64,000 bases of DNA, taken from contig URFL01000004.1 of NCBI GenBank assembly GCA_900547105.1, forward strand, positions 132,631 to 196,630, read 5' to 3'. Under the pieces are notes generated by a model, which was given only the letters and a program-made list of their open reading frames with translations, made no database searches and had not been told where the DNA came from. This document shows, piece after piece, positions 33,301 to 41,370 of the stretch. This DNA is from an uncultured Oscillospiraceae bacterium. GTDB lineage: Bacteria; Bacillota; Clostridia; Oscillospirales; Acutalibacteraceae. The translations under genes were made by a program, and so were the position numbers. Every line of letters begins with the position of its first letter. Position 1 is the stretch's first letter.

Positions 33301-34277
33301 TCAACGCAAAAGCTGAAATTGTCGCTCCCGACACGGTGGAAGTGTGGAACGAGCGCGTCACCAGCCCGCAAAATGTGACCTATGCTTATGGCAACTATGT
33401 GATGGCATCCAATTTGGCGAACTCCGCCGGATTCCCTGCCGCCGCGTTCCAAACCACCAAAACCGGCTCGTTTATGGAGCCGCAGGATTGGATGATGGCG
33501 GACGGCAAGGTGTGGGTGCGGTACGCCACCACCCGCGAACTCGCCGATTTCCGCGATTTGTGGAAAGTGGCGGATGGCGACGCGATTTTTAGCTACGACA
33601 CCGCTGTCAAAGCCGAGGGTGCTGCCTCGCTGAAACTGACCTATCAAAGCAACACCGCCGCTGTCACCCCTATCTGGGGCGACACCATCGACGGCAAAGA
33701 GGTCACCTTTGACGGCATACGCCGCAAGACCTTTGACAAGAGCCAATATCTGACCGTTTCGGTCAGCAACCCCGACGATCGCGCGAAACAGCTGCAGCTG
33801 ATCGTGGTATCGGGCGGCAAATCCTACACCGCATCGGTAGCGGGTTCCACCGAAACGACAGCCTTGCTGCCCGCCTCCTCCGGTTTTGCATCGTATGCGT
33901 TCCAGCTGCAAAAGCTGCAGGATGAAAACGGCAAGACCGTGACCAATGCGGCGGCGCTGCTGCAAAACCTGACCGAGCTGCGCTTTAGCGTGAACGATAC
34001 CCAAGGCGGCACCGTGTATCTGGACGATGTGCAGCTGGGTATGACCGACGACACGCTTACTGCGCCGCAGCTGGGCGATATTGACCAGAACGGGGCGGTG
34101 ACGGCGAGCGATGCGCTGCTGGCGCTGCAGCAGGCGACCGGTGCGACCCGCCTGTCCGGCACCGCGCTGACGCTGGCGGATGTGGACGGCGACGGCACCG
34201 TTACCGTGGTGGACGCGCTGACCATTCTGCATTTCGCGGCGGGTAAGATCACCCGCTTCCCCGCGGAATTCGCCTAA
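30387..34277 (+). CDS. secreted sialate O-acetylesterase-like protein with C-terminal dockerin
   Basis: 1296 residues. Signal peptide 1-32 (LLAGWLCLLMLLSAFPAAF). Two tandem beta-sandwich modules of about 180 residues (about 36-225 and 226-405; both contain DLALY(L/M)x(L/V)YIDN, GWNxxLLxFS and LVDTSYDA), then a third divergent one to about 530. Then an SGNH esterase domain: GQSNM near 637, GIVSNASGGSRIDCW, WYQGE near 804, and a downstream HPTTKTPAANRF His segment. From about 1230 a dockerin: GDIDQNGAVTASDALLAL and ADVDGDGTVTVVDALTIL. Likely removes acetyl groups from sialic acid or other glycans as part of a cellulosome-like complex. Start 30387 has AAAGGATGG upstream; 30366 is an alternative. 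Confidence 0.88.
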   Translation: MNKHFPKRLLAGWLCLLMLLSAFPAAFLATAEGEEAATSGYKVLQAMADDQTLPYTAASNWYRFRNTNLMLNQEVQAKFAAGEDNDLALYLNLYIDNKSNPGNLGTLTTTKPGNDRRIVLQSFDGKAYYEVVWFYPQMALKAGWNKLLLAFSTTKCEAAGAKLAQKNTITAAQTAARQTFDINFAGLGEDEQDYDIRLSNVALVDTSYDADGNLLKIIDPEAPAFKKLQDVADNRDFVYDAANKRFLTNAKVTYNSAVKSTSLDDLALYMDVYIDNANDPAYLNLFADTGDGQLALQYYDSVNNAYHEVRWRAKEQFAKVNWKKGWNRVLLGFSNTPNNSEVLAPFGIKDPLWDVEQSFQFRLNSLATDKDYTGFKIRLANICLVDTSYDAEHPEVGTMQEPEYRAVAVLNDRTAHLTASGTTYTVQKSGLSVDTSAMKKENLEIFANVYLPQASAVQSATVSLTTTDGKTLSWTPTGLKDGWNALALKLTNASPADAAVAGVSVFTLTVTSATAQDVRLGTAWLVNNLSSFSDTTLTFSNVFGDHMLFQRNKPINIWGKAARGDTVTATLTETASGKVAATATATAAQDDTFTVTLPAMEGSYTAYTLTIEDKDAIAVKATKTFTDVVIGELWVASGQSNMELTVERDRNATTILAQAAEAQNTNIRYLKERSWPYGDNVEHPLTPNFDIIDTYWGTAADTAKLKNVSSIGYQFAVQLQAELDMPVGIVSNASGGSRIDCWLSREAIDGDADVKALLQSRKEYYDDTNWPTANNRMSTLYNEIIGPLAGWEDGKGMQITGTLWYQGEASLAMNGNYDKLLELLQKDWSRTFGFTNEEMPLIYAHIAPHIYGAYISDQAQDMSRAWNAHQSSMAQVTLYDLPLTYQNGDGSLNSVIHPTTKTPAANRFYQAALDLQYGGTADATAPVYKSMTVLPTGRIRVTFDKVGSGLTVIGGGTDLHGFTIAGADGVFVNAKAEIVAPDTVEVWNERVTSPQNVTYAYGNYVMASNLANSAGFPAAAFQTTKTGSFMEPQDWMMADGKVWVRYATTRELADFRDLWKVADGDAIFSYDTAVKAEGAASLKLTYQSNTAAVTPIWGDTIDGKEVTFDGIRRKTFDKSQYLTVSVSNPDDRAKQLQLIVVSGGKSYTASVAGSTETTALLPASSGFASYAFQLQKLQDENGKTVTNAAALLQNLTELRFSVNDTQGGTVYLDDVQLGMTDDTLTAPQLGDIDQNGAVTASDALLALQQATGATRLSGTALTLADVDGDGTVTVVDALTILHFAAGKITRFPAEFA

Positions 34278-34344
34278 ACGCACGATATTCTGCTCTTCCG
34301 GTTCCCGAAAAAGGCTTTCGCCTTTTTCGGGAACCTTTTTTGCA
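34074..34344 (+). repeat. 271-bp direct repeat, copy 1 (dockerin plus terminator)
   Basis: Covers the dockerin coding end of the esterase gene and its terminator. It matches 36622-36892 with three differences in 271 bases, all at or after the stop codon (TAA/TGA, and two in the terminator loop and stem). Confidence 0.95.
34310..34343 (+). terminator. terminator of the esterase gene
   Basis: GGTTCCCGAAAAAGGC / GCCTTTTTCGGGAACC stem followed by TTTTTT. Confidence 0.9.
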
Positions 34345-34380
34345 TTTACGCTTAAAAGTTGCAATAAAAAGCTGATGTCG

Positions 34381-34409
34381 TTGACAAGTATTGTGTCAAG
34401 TTGTATAAT
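34381..34409 (+). promoter_or_regulatory. promoter of the LRR-dockerin gene with an inverted repeat over the -35
   Basis: TTGACA at 34381-34386, 17-base spacer, TATAAT at 34404-34409. TTGACA-agtattg-TGTCAA (34381-34399) forms an inverted repeat that overlaps the -35 box and could be an operator. Confidence 0.75.
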
Positions 34410-34470
34410 ACAATTAAATTATAGCCGCATATATTTGCTGTCGATGGCTTTTTGCCACAGGAGGGGCTTT

Positions 34471-36825
34471 ATGAAAAAATGGGGATCGGTATTGCTGACA
34501 ATGGTTTTGATGGTATCCATGTTTTTGATGGTTGCGTCCGCTGATACCACCAGTGGTGTCAGCGGCGACATATCCTGGACAATGGATAATGGGGTACTGA
34601 CAATTTCCGGCACCGGCGTTCTGGGCCCGGATGTAATGCTGACCGTCGGTGCATCCAACATCAAGCAGGTGGTGATCCAACCGGGTGTCACCGGCATCGG
34701 CGAACAGGCGCTATATGGTTGCTCGCAATTGACCGACATCCAGATTCCGGACAGCGTCACCTCGATTGGCGGCATGGCCTTTGCGGATTGCTCCAAGCTG
34801 GCAAACATTGTGCTGCCCGATTCACTCGACACACTTAAAGACATGGCATTTATGAGATGCGAAAGTCTTACCGCCATTCGTATTCCGGTTGGCATCACCA
34901 CTATCGAGGTCCGTACATTTGAGGATTGCACCAGCCTATCCAAAGTGGATATTCCCAATCGCGTCACCATTATTGACTCGTGTGCTTTTAAAGGCTGCAC
35001 CAGCCTAACGGACATTGTGATCCCAAAAGGGGTCACGCATATTGTGGGCGGGGCGTTTCAAGACTGCTCCTCTTTACAAAATCTTTCCTTACCTGCGGGA
35101 CTCACGGCGATAAGGAGCTCTCTTTTCCAAGGCTGCACCAGCCTTACGGAGGTGGGCATTCCCGCCTCGGTCACGAGCATAGAGCAGGACGCGTTTCGCA
35201 ATTGCACATCGTTAAACCAGGTAACGTTACCGAAAGCGCTGCAAACGATCGAGCAAGATGCCTTTGCCAACACGGGACTGTTCAACAGCCCCGCCAACTG
35301 GGTGGACGGAGCGCTGTACATCGATGGCTGGTGCATCAAAGCGGATACTTCTGTTTTAAGTGAAAATTACGTCATCAAACCCGGCACCAAAGGTATTGCC
35401 GACTACGCGTTTGCCGATTGTACCCATTTGGCAACCATCAGTATCCCGGGCAGTGTGCAGGGCATCGGTACCGGGTCTTTTTCCGGCTGTATCGATCTGA
35501 CCCGCGCCACCCTCGGCGAGGGAATCGCCCGCATCGGCGCGTCAGCGTTTGAAAACTGTACCAACCTGACCGAGCTGAATATTCCGCAAAGCGTTAGTGA
35601 AGTCGGCTGTAGTGCTTTTGAATCGACCGGATTTTATAACCAAAAGAGCCATTGGAGCAAAGGAATTCTCTATTGGGACAACTGGGTCATCCATTCCCGA
35701 CCGGACGATGTCATCGGGGAACTGACAATAAAAAGCGGCACGAGAGGTATCGCGGGTGATGCTTTTTCCAACTGCCGCGAGATTACCGGTGTGACCCTCC
35801 CGCAAGGCATCCGCACCATCGGCAGCAGCGCATGGGATGGCTGCACCCAAATAAGACATATTAACTTGCCAAACAGCATCACCTTCATCGGTTCTTTCGC
35901 TTTCTATGATTGCCATGCTTTGACCGATGTTGTGCTCCCCTATTCCTTGCGGCAGATCGGGCGCAGCACCTTTGCGGATTGCTTTTCACTGGTCAGTGTG
36001 ACCCTTCCCCGCACCCTCACCAGCATCGGCGACTACGCCTTTTCCGATTGCGTTGCACTCGAAAGCATCGATATTCCCGAAAAGGTAACCAAAATCGGGA
36101 ACGGCGCTTTTAGCAATTGTTGCTCTTTGACCAGCATTGTGATTCCGCCGAATTTGACAGCCATTCAATCCGGCACATTTTCCGGCACAGGCTTGTCCTC
36201 TGTCGTGATCCCGGATAAGGTCACATCCATCGGAATCAAAGCCTTTTCTGATTGCGCACAGTTGTCCAGCATCCAATTGCCGGACAGTATCACGCAAATT
36301 GACATTGGCGCGTTTTCGCTTTGTACCAAGTTGTCTGCCATCCGGTTGCCCAGCCGGTTGACCCGCCTTTCGGCGGCCGTCTTTTCGCACTGCGAATCGC
36401 TCACCGACATCACCATTCCTATGGGTGTCACCCGCATCGACGGCAACGCGTTCGGCCAGTGCTACCGGCTGACCTCCCTGCGGGTTCCCGACAGCGTTCG
36501 CTTCATTGGAGAATACGCCTTTAACGGCACGTCGGTGACCATTTATACCACAGAGGGATCAGCAGCGCAGGCTTACGCCAAGGCGTACAATCTGCCCTAC
36601 GTTCTTTACCAAACCAGCCCCGGCGATATTGACCAGAACGGGGCGGTGACGGCGAGCGATGCGCTGCTGGCGCTGCAGCAGGCGACCGGTGCGACCCGCC
36701 TGTCCGGCACCGCGCTGACGCTGGCGGATGTGGACGGCGACGGCACCGTTACCGTGGTGGACGCGCTGACCATTCTGCATTTCGCGGCGGGTAAGATCAC
36801 CCGCTTCCCCGCGGAATTCGCCTGA
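34471..36825 (+). CDS. secreted BspA-type leucine-rich repeat protein with dockerin
   Basis: 784 residues. Signal peptide 1-24 (KKWGSVLLTMVLMVSMFLMVASA). From about 60 to 700 it is a run of 23-residue LRR_5 repeats with the pattern F-x2-C-x-x-L-x-x-I-x-I-P-x-x-V-x-x-I-G (for example CTSLTDIVIPKGVTHIVGGA). Two loops (about 275-310 and 395-435) interrupt the solenoid. Dockerin from 718, identical at DNA level to that of the preceding gene. A binding rather than catalytic protein; could attach to a scaffoldin and to host or plant ligands. ATG 34471 has GAGGGG upstream. Confidence 0.92.
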   Translation: MKKWGSVLLTMVLMVSMFLMVASADTTSGVSGDISWTMDNGVLTISGTGVLGPDVMLTVGASNIKQVVIQPGVTGIGEQALYGCSQLTDIQIPDSVTSIGGMAFADCSKLANIVLPDSLDTLKDMAFMRCESLTAIRIPVGITTIEVRTFEDCTSLSKVDIPNRVTIIDSCAFKGCTSLTDIVIPKGVTHIVGGAFQDCSSLQNLSLPAGLTAIRSSLFQGCTSLTEVGIPASVTSIEQDAFRNCTSLNQVTLPKALQTIEQDAFANTGLFNSPANWVDGALYIDGWCIKADTSVLSENYVIKPGTKGIADYAFADCTHLATISIPGSVQGIGTGSFSGCIDLTRATLGEGIARIGASAFENCTNLTELNIPQSVSEVGCSAFESTGFYNQKSHWSKGILYWDNWVIHSRPDDVIGELTIKSGTRGIAGDAFSNCREITGVTLPQGIRTIGSSAWDGCTQIRHINLPNSITFIGSFAFYDCHALTDVVLPYSLRQIGRSTFADCFSLVSVTLPRTLTSIGDYAFSDCVALESIDIPEKVTKIGNGAFSNCCSLTSIVIPPNLTAIQSGTFSGTGLSSVVIPDKVTSIGIKAFSDCAQLSSIQLPDSITQIDIGAFSLCTKLSAIRLPSRLTRLSAAVFSHCESLTDITIPMGVTRIDGNAFGQCYRLTSLRVPDSVRFIGEYAFNGTSVTIYTTEGSAAQAYAKAYNLPYVLYQTSPGDIDQNGAVTASDALLALQQATGATRLSGTALTLADVDGDGTVTVVDALTILHFAAGKITRFPAEFA

Positions 36826-36892
36826 ACGCACGATATTCTGCTCTTCCGGTTCCCGAAAAAGGCTCTCGCCTTTTGCGGGAACCTTTTTTGCA
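36622..36892 (+). repeat. 271-bp direct repeat, copy 2 (dockerin plus terminator)
   Basis: Dockerin coding end and terminator of the LRR gene. The coding part is identical to that of copy 1 at 34074-34344, including every synonymous position. Confidence 0.95.
36850..36891 (+). terminator. terminator of the LRR-dockerin gene
   Basis: GTTCCCGAAAAAGGC ... GCCTTTTGCGGGAAC stem with one mismatch compared with copy 1, then TTTTTT. Confidence 0.85.
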
Positions 36893-36920
36893 CAAATGCA
36901 ACCGGAAACCGCTGCACCGA

Positions 36921-36949
36921 TTGACATTACCCGCAAAATCCGGTATGAT
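36921..36949 (+). promoter_or_regulatory. promoter of the GLUG/Ig-like protein gene
   Basis: TTGACA at 36921-36926, 17-base spacer, TATGAT at 36944-36949. Confidence 0.75.
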
Positions 36950-37017
36950 GAAGATAGGTATACACCAAAGGACGGCGTACCGTTCCCTTGGTGGCAATAA
37001 GAAAGGAAGTACCGCGG

Positions 37018-39045
37018 ATGAAAACAAAGATGCGCCGCATAGTGGCGGCTTTTCTTTCGGTTTTGATGATCGGCACGGCGGTGCCCGCGCTGTCCATAAC
37101 CGCTGCCGCTGCCACGGATTTTAAGGCGGAGGGATACACTCCCATTCGCACCGCCGACGAGTTGAGCCGGTTGGTGCGGCAGGATTTGAACGGCAAATAT
37201 TATCTGGCGGAAGATATCGTGTTCAAAGCCTCGGACTTTGAAAAACGGGGCGCCTTTTATAACGAGGGTGCCGGTTGGCTGCCGCTCGGCTCTACCTATG
37301 CCAAACGCTTCACCGGTGTGTTTGACGGCAACGGCCACACCATCAGCGGGTTGAAGGTGTCCATTGCGGTGGGCGACAGCGACTCGGCTTATGCGGGCTT
37401 GTTCGGATACAGCTCCGGCAAGATCAGCAATGTGACGCTGCTGAACGCCAGCGTGCAGATCAAAGACAGCACCTTCGGCTATGCCGGGGCGCTGGTTGGC
37501 GCGGCGGCAGGCACGATTTCGCATTGCTATGTGCGCGCCGGGTCGGTTTCGGTCACCAACGCCAAAACCTCCGCCAACGCCGGCGGGCTGGTCGGGCGGA
37601 TGTACGCCGGTACCATTTCCGAATGTTACAGCAGCGCAGCGGTCAGCGCCAGCGGCACCATGGCGGTCGCCGGCGGGCTGGCTGCCCAAAGCAACGCCAC
37701 CATGAGCAGTGTTATGAACCAAGGCAACGCCACCGCGAAATCGCCCAAGGGGGATGCCACCGCCGGCGGTATCGCGGGCATCAACGACGGCACCATCTCG
37801 AACGCGGTGAACAAAAGCGGCGTGCAGGCGACCGCCGGCGCGGACGCATATGCGGGCGGGCTGGTCGGTGCCAACCGCGCTTCGTTGAAGCAAGCGGTCA
37901 ATCTGGGAGCGGTCAAAGCCACCGCGAAATCGCACCTGTTTGGCGGCGCGGTCGCCGGTCAATGCTCCGGCGGCACACTCGCGAGCTGCTATTATCTGAA
38001 CTCTACCTACAACAAGGCGGTTTCCGATTCCAAACAGACCGCCACCGGGTTGTCGACGGCGCAGCTGGCGGACGCCAGCCTGTTCGCCGGGTTGGATTTC
38101 AACAAGGTATGGACCATCGACAAGAACGAACCGGCGCTGCGCAGCATGACAAAGCTGCCGGTGGCGGTGACCGGCATCAGCATCACCAAGCAGCCGAAGA
38201 AAACGGAGTATATCGAGGGACAAAAGCTGGACACCACCGGCATGGTCGTGGTAGCCCGCTATGAGGACGGCACCCAAAAGACGCTGGGCGAAGAGGATTA
38301 TGTGCTGACCGGATACGACAACACCTCCCCCGGCAAAAAGACGCTGACCATCTCCTACAGCGGACACACCGCTACGTTGCAGGTCACGATTGCGCAAAAA
38401 GTGCTCACCGGTATCAGCATCCACACGCTGCCCAGCCGCGTGGTGTTCGGGCTGGGCGAAGAGCTGGATGTGTCCGGCGGGCTGATTTCGGCGGAATACA
38501 ACAATGGGATTCCGGTGCTGTACACCATGACGACCGAGATGGTGAGCGGCTACAACAATAAAAAACTCGGCAAGCAGACGCTGACCGTGACTTTCCACGG
38601 CAAAAAAGCCACCTTTGACATCACCATGCAAAAGGATCCGCCCCCCACCACCAAGGCGGCTTCCACCACTGCGGTGACCGGCGTTGACCCGAATGTGTCG
38701 CTGCCGGGCGGCGATGCGGCGGAGGATCCGTTTGATGATTCTCCCAGCAAAAACAGCGCCGAAATGGTGACCACCCGCCAAAACGGCGAAGCGGTTTCCG
38801 GCAGCTCCTCCTCCCCCATCTGGGTGGCGCTGGTGCTGGTCGCGGTCGCGTTGCTGGCGGCCGGCGGCGTGGTATTGTTCGGCATGCAGCGTTCCGGCAA
38901 GCTGGCGCTGCACACCGAGGCACGCCACGGCAAGCACCATCCACTGGATCAGCCGGACGCCCCCGCTGACGGCGCAGGCACACCTCCTGCTGCCGACGAA
39001 AATGCGTCCGACAGTGATGATAGCCACACACCTCCGCAGGCATAA
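37018..39045 (+). CDS. cell-surface protein with GLUG repeats, Ig-like domains and a C-terminal membrane helix
   Basis: 675 residues. Signal peptide 1-33. A beta-solenoid region (about 85-350) carries GLUG-type repeats such as YAGGLVGAN and ANAGGLVGRMYAG. Two group-3 bacterial Ig-like domains follow (about 385-465 and 466-545; YIEGQKLDTTGMVVVARYEDG, FGLGEELDVSGGLISAEYNNG). Then a Thr/Ser/Pro-rich stalk, a membrane helix (about 600-622) and a 50-residue cytoplasmic tail rich in His, Asp and Pro. No LPXTG signal, so it is membrane-anchored. GGAAG precedes ATG 37018. Adhesin-like; no enzymatic motif. Confidence 0.85.
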   Translation: MKTKMRRIVAAFLSVLMIGTAVPALSITAAAATDFKAEGYTPIRTADELSRLVRQDLNGKYYLAEDIVFKASDFEKRGAFYNEGAGWLPLGSTYAKRFTGVFDGNGHTISGLKVSIAVGDSDSAYAGLFGYSSGKISNVTLLNASVQIKDSTFGYAGALVGAAAGTISHCYVRAGSVSVTNAKTSANAGGLVGRMYAGTISECYSSAAVSASGTMAVAGGLAAQSNATMSSVMNQGNATAKSPKGDATAGGIAGINDGTISNAVNKSGVQATAGADAYAGGLVGANRASLKQAVNLGAVKATAKSHLFGGAVAGQCSGGTLASCYYLNSTYNKAVSDSKQTATGLSTAQLADASLFAGLDFNKVWTIDKNEPALRSMTKLPVAVTGISITKQPKKTEYIEGQKLDTTGMVVVARYEDGTQKTLGEEDYVLTGYDNTSPGKKTLTISYSGHTATLQVTIAQKVLTGISIHTLPSRVVFGLGEELDVSGGLISAEYNNGIPVLYTMTTEMVSGYNNKKLGKQTLTVTFHGKKATFDITMQKDPPPTTKAASTTAVTGVDPNVSLPGGDAAEDPFDDSPSKNSAEMVTTRQNGEAVSGSSSSPIWVALVLVAVALLAAGGVVLFGMQRSGKLALHTEARHGKHHPLDQPDAPADGAGTPPAADENASDSDDSHTPPQA

Positions 39046-39070
39046 CCCAGCCACATAACGCATAAGGTCA

Positions 39071-39106
39071 GCGACCTTTCGATATTCCATCGAAAGGTCG
39101 CTTTTT
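39071..39106 (+). terminator. terminator after the GLUG protein gene
   Basis: Stem GCGACCTTTCG / CGAAAGGTCGC followed by TTTTT. Confidence 0.9.
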
Positions 39107-39119
39107 CGTGGGCAAAGCG

Positions 39120-39148
39120 TTGCAAAACGGGCGCTATTGGTGTATACT
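39120..39148 (+). promoter_or_regulatory. promoter of the TagF-like gene
   Basis: TTGCAA at 39120-39125, 17-base spacer, TATACT at 39143-39148. Confidence 0.65.
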
Positions 39149-39209
39149 AGGCAATAGAAATTGCACCGCCGGTGGCTTTGCCGGCGATTTGGATAACGGG
39201 AGGGATCGC

Positions 39210-40475
39210 ATGGATCTGCGCCGCTTTGGAAAAAGTCTAGCTTCGCGCTGCAAGCCGTTGTTTCGGCTGTTGTACGGCGTGCGCACGCTGCAGCAGCGGA
39301 TGCTGATGTGGGTGAATTGCCGGCGGCATCCCATTGATCCGCATTTGGTGGTGTTCGATGCATTCCAGTATCGACATTACAGCGACAGCCCCAAGGCGCT
39401 GTATCTGGCGTTGATGCAGGAGGAGCCATACGCAGAGTTCCACAGCGTGTGGGTGCTGCGCGACCCGGACGCGCTGGCGGACAAGCCCGATTTGCCGCGT
39501 ACCCGCATCGTGCGCTACGACACGCCGGATTATCGCCGCGCGATGGCGAGCGCGCGCTATATCGTCACCAACTCGATGATGCCGCCGTTTTGGAAGATAC
39601 GGCGCGGACAAACGCTGATCCAAACCTGGCACGGCACTCCGCTGAAACGGCTGGGATGCGATATCGCGACCGATTGCAACAAGTTCGACACGGTGCAGGA
39701 GATGCACCACCGCTACCGCACCCAAGCCCGCCAGTTTTCGTATCTGCTCTCCCCCTCCGCCTTTTGCAGCGAAAAGCTGACCTCGGCGTTTGACCTGCGC
39801 GCGCTGCACAAAGAGGACATTCTGGTGGAAGAGGGATACCCCCGCAACGACCGGTTGTATACCTGGACCCCGGAGCAGGCACAGGCGATCCGGCAGCGGC
39901 TGGGGATTCCGGCGGGGAAACGGGTAGTGCTGTACGCCCCCACTTTCCGCGACAACCAGCAGCAGGGGCAGGAATATGTCTACACGCCGCAGGTGGATTT
40001 TGAGCAGCTGGTGGAAGCGTTCGGTGACGAGGTGGTTTGGCTGTTCCGCGCGCACTATTTCGTGTCCAGCCGGTTTGATTTCGACCGTTTTAGCGGTCGG
40101 GTGCTGGATGTGTCCGGTGTGGAGGATATCAACGACCTATACATCATCAGCGATCTGCTGATGACCGATTATTCCAGTGTGTTCTTCGACTATGCCAATT
40201 TGCGGCGGCCAATGTTGTTTTATATGTATGACCGCGAGGAATATCAGCACCAGCTGCGGGATTTTTATCTGGATTTGGACGAGCTGCCCGGTCCGATCGT
40301 GCAAACGCAGCAGGAGCTGGTACCCACGCTGCAAGGCTTGCTACAATCGTTCACACCGGACGAGCGGTACACCGCCTTTTGCGACCGGTTCACCTATCGG
40401 GACGACGGCAGCGCGTCGTCGCGGGTATGGGCTGAGATTTTCCGCCGGGAACAGGCGAAACGCAAAGCGCTCTAG
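39210..40475 (+). CDS. CDP-glycerol glycerophosphotransferase family protein (TagF-like)
   Basis: 421 residues. C-terminal GT-B-like catalytic region of the TagB/TagF family: IQTWHGTPLKRLGCDI, VEEGYPRNDRL, RVVLYAPTFRDN, VVWLFRAHYF and DLLMTDYSSVFFDY. These are the nucleotide- and polymer-binding motifs. It transfers glycerol phosphate (or ribitol phosphate) units to build a teichoic-acid-like polymer at the inner membrane face. GGGAGGG precedes ATG 39210. The TagG/TagH-like exporter genes follow. Confidence 0.92.
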   Translation: MDLRRFGKSLASRCKPLFRLLYGVRTLQQRMLMWVNCRRHPIDPHLVVFDAFQYRHYSDSPKALYLALMQEEPYAEFHSVWVLRDPDALADKPDLPRTRIVRYDTPDYRRAMASARYIVTNSMMPPFWKIRRGQTLIQTWHGTPLKRLGCDIATDCNKFDTVQEMHHRYRTQARQFSYLLSPSAFCSEKLTSAFDLRALHKEDILVEEGYPRNDRLYTWTPEQAQAIRQRLGIPAGKRVVLYAPTFRDNQQQGQEYVYTPQVDFEQLVEAFGDEVVWLFRAHYFVSSRFDFDRFSGRVLDVSGVEDINDLYIISDLLMTDYSSVFFDYANLRRPMLFYMYDREEYQHQLRDFYLDLDELPGPIVQTQQELVPTLQGLLQSFTPDERYTAFCDRFTYRDDGSASSRVWAEIFRREQAKRKAL

Positions 40476-40501
40476 ACAAATGCCGCCAAGTGTGGTATGA
40501 T
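40473..40501 (+). promoter_or_regulatory. possible promoter before the TagG-like gene
   Basis: TAGACA at 40473-40478, 17-base spacer, TATGAT at 40496-40501. It lies at the end of the TagF-like gene, so the exporter pair may have its own transcript. Confidence 0.45.
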
Positions 40502-40556
40502 GAGCGCGTTGCCTATTTTTGGTTTTCCCAATTAACAGCAATAGGAGAGTTTGCTT

Positions 40557-41360
40557 GTGAATCGCTTTATCAAGGATATGAAAAAGTATATGCCCTACGC
40601 CAAGTATTCGGCGCGTTCGCAACTGAAAGCGGAAGTCGCGGGCTCGCATCTGAACTGGTTGTGGTGGATTTTGGAGCCGGTGTGCTTCATGCTGGTATAC
40701 ACGCTGGTGTTCGGCGTGATCATGCCCCGCAAGATCGACAACTTTTCCATCTTTATCTTCATCGGTTTGACGCTTTGGAATATGTTCAACAAAACGGTGA
40801 CCAACAGCGTGCGTATTGTGAAGATGAACAAAAGCGTGGTATCCAAAATCTACTTACCCAAGTACATTTTGGTACTGACGCGGCTGTTTGTGAATATGTT
40901 CAAATCGGTGATCCAGCTCATCATCGTGGCGGTGATGATGCTGATCTACCGCGTGCCGGTCACCATCCATATATGGAATGTGATCCCCGCCTTTTTGATC
41001 ATGGCGGTCATCACCTTTGGTTTTTCCACCATCATGATGCATTTTGGCGTGTTTGTGGAGGATCTGGAAAACATCGTGCGGGTGGTGCTGCAGCTGGTGT
41101 TTTATATGTCCGGTATCTTCTTCGATCTGGTATACAGCTTGAATCACAGCGCGTTCAAGGCGTTCACCACCTATGTGCTGCGCTGCAACCCGATCGCGTT
41201 TTTCAGCTATCTGTGCCGCCGTGTGGTGCTGGAGGGCAAAGCGCCCTTCGCTGTGGACTACATCACCATGGGGCTGTGGGCTGTGGTAGGCGTCGGCTTG
41301 GTGGCGCTGGGCGTGCGCCTGGTCTACAAATACGAAAACAGCTACGCCAAAATCATTTAG
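40557..41360 (+). CDS. tagG: polysaccharide/teichoic acid ABC transporter permease (TagG-like)
   Basis: 267 residues with six membrane helices (for example LNWLWWILEPVCFMLVYTLVFGVI, IQLIIVAVMMLIYRV, WNVIPAFLIMAVITFGFSTIMM). The short N-terminal amphipathic part and the R-S-Q-L-K-A-E pattern are typical of ABC-2 polymer exporters. GTG at 40557 is preferred over TTG 40551, because GGAGAG (40544-40549) is seven bases before the GTG. With the following ATPase it exports the lipid-linked polymer. Confidence 0.88.
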   Translation: MNRFIKDMKKYMPYAKYSARSQLKAEVAGSHLNWLWWILEPVCFMLVYTLVFGVIMPRKIDNFSIFIFIGLTLWNMFNKTVTNSVRIVKMNKSVVSKIYLPKYILVLTRLFVNMFKSVIQLIIVAVMMLIYRVPVTIHIWNVIPAFLIMAVITFGFSTIMMHFGVFVEDLENIVRVVLQLVFYMSGIFFDLVYSLNHSAFKAFTTYVLRCNPIAFFSYLCRRVVLEGKAPFAVDYITMGLWAVVGVGLVALGVRLVYKYENSYAKII

Positions 41361-41370
41361 GAGCGCCGAT

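Noticed and set aside
30282..34364. Very long minus-strand frame (1360 residues)
   Set aside because: Antisense shadow of the esterase gene created by GC-biased codons; Arg/His/Gln-rich and without domains.
37018..39045. LPXTG anchor in the GLUG protein
   Set aside because: No sorting motif; the C-terminal helix is followed by a long hydrophilic tail, so it is a membrane anchor.
36559..39429. Minus-strand frame of 956 residues
   Set aside because: Same shadow effect opposite the LRR and GLUG genes.
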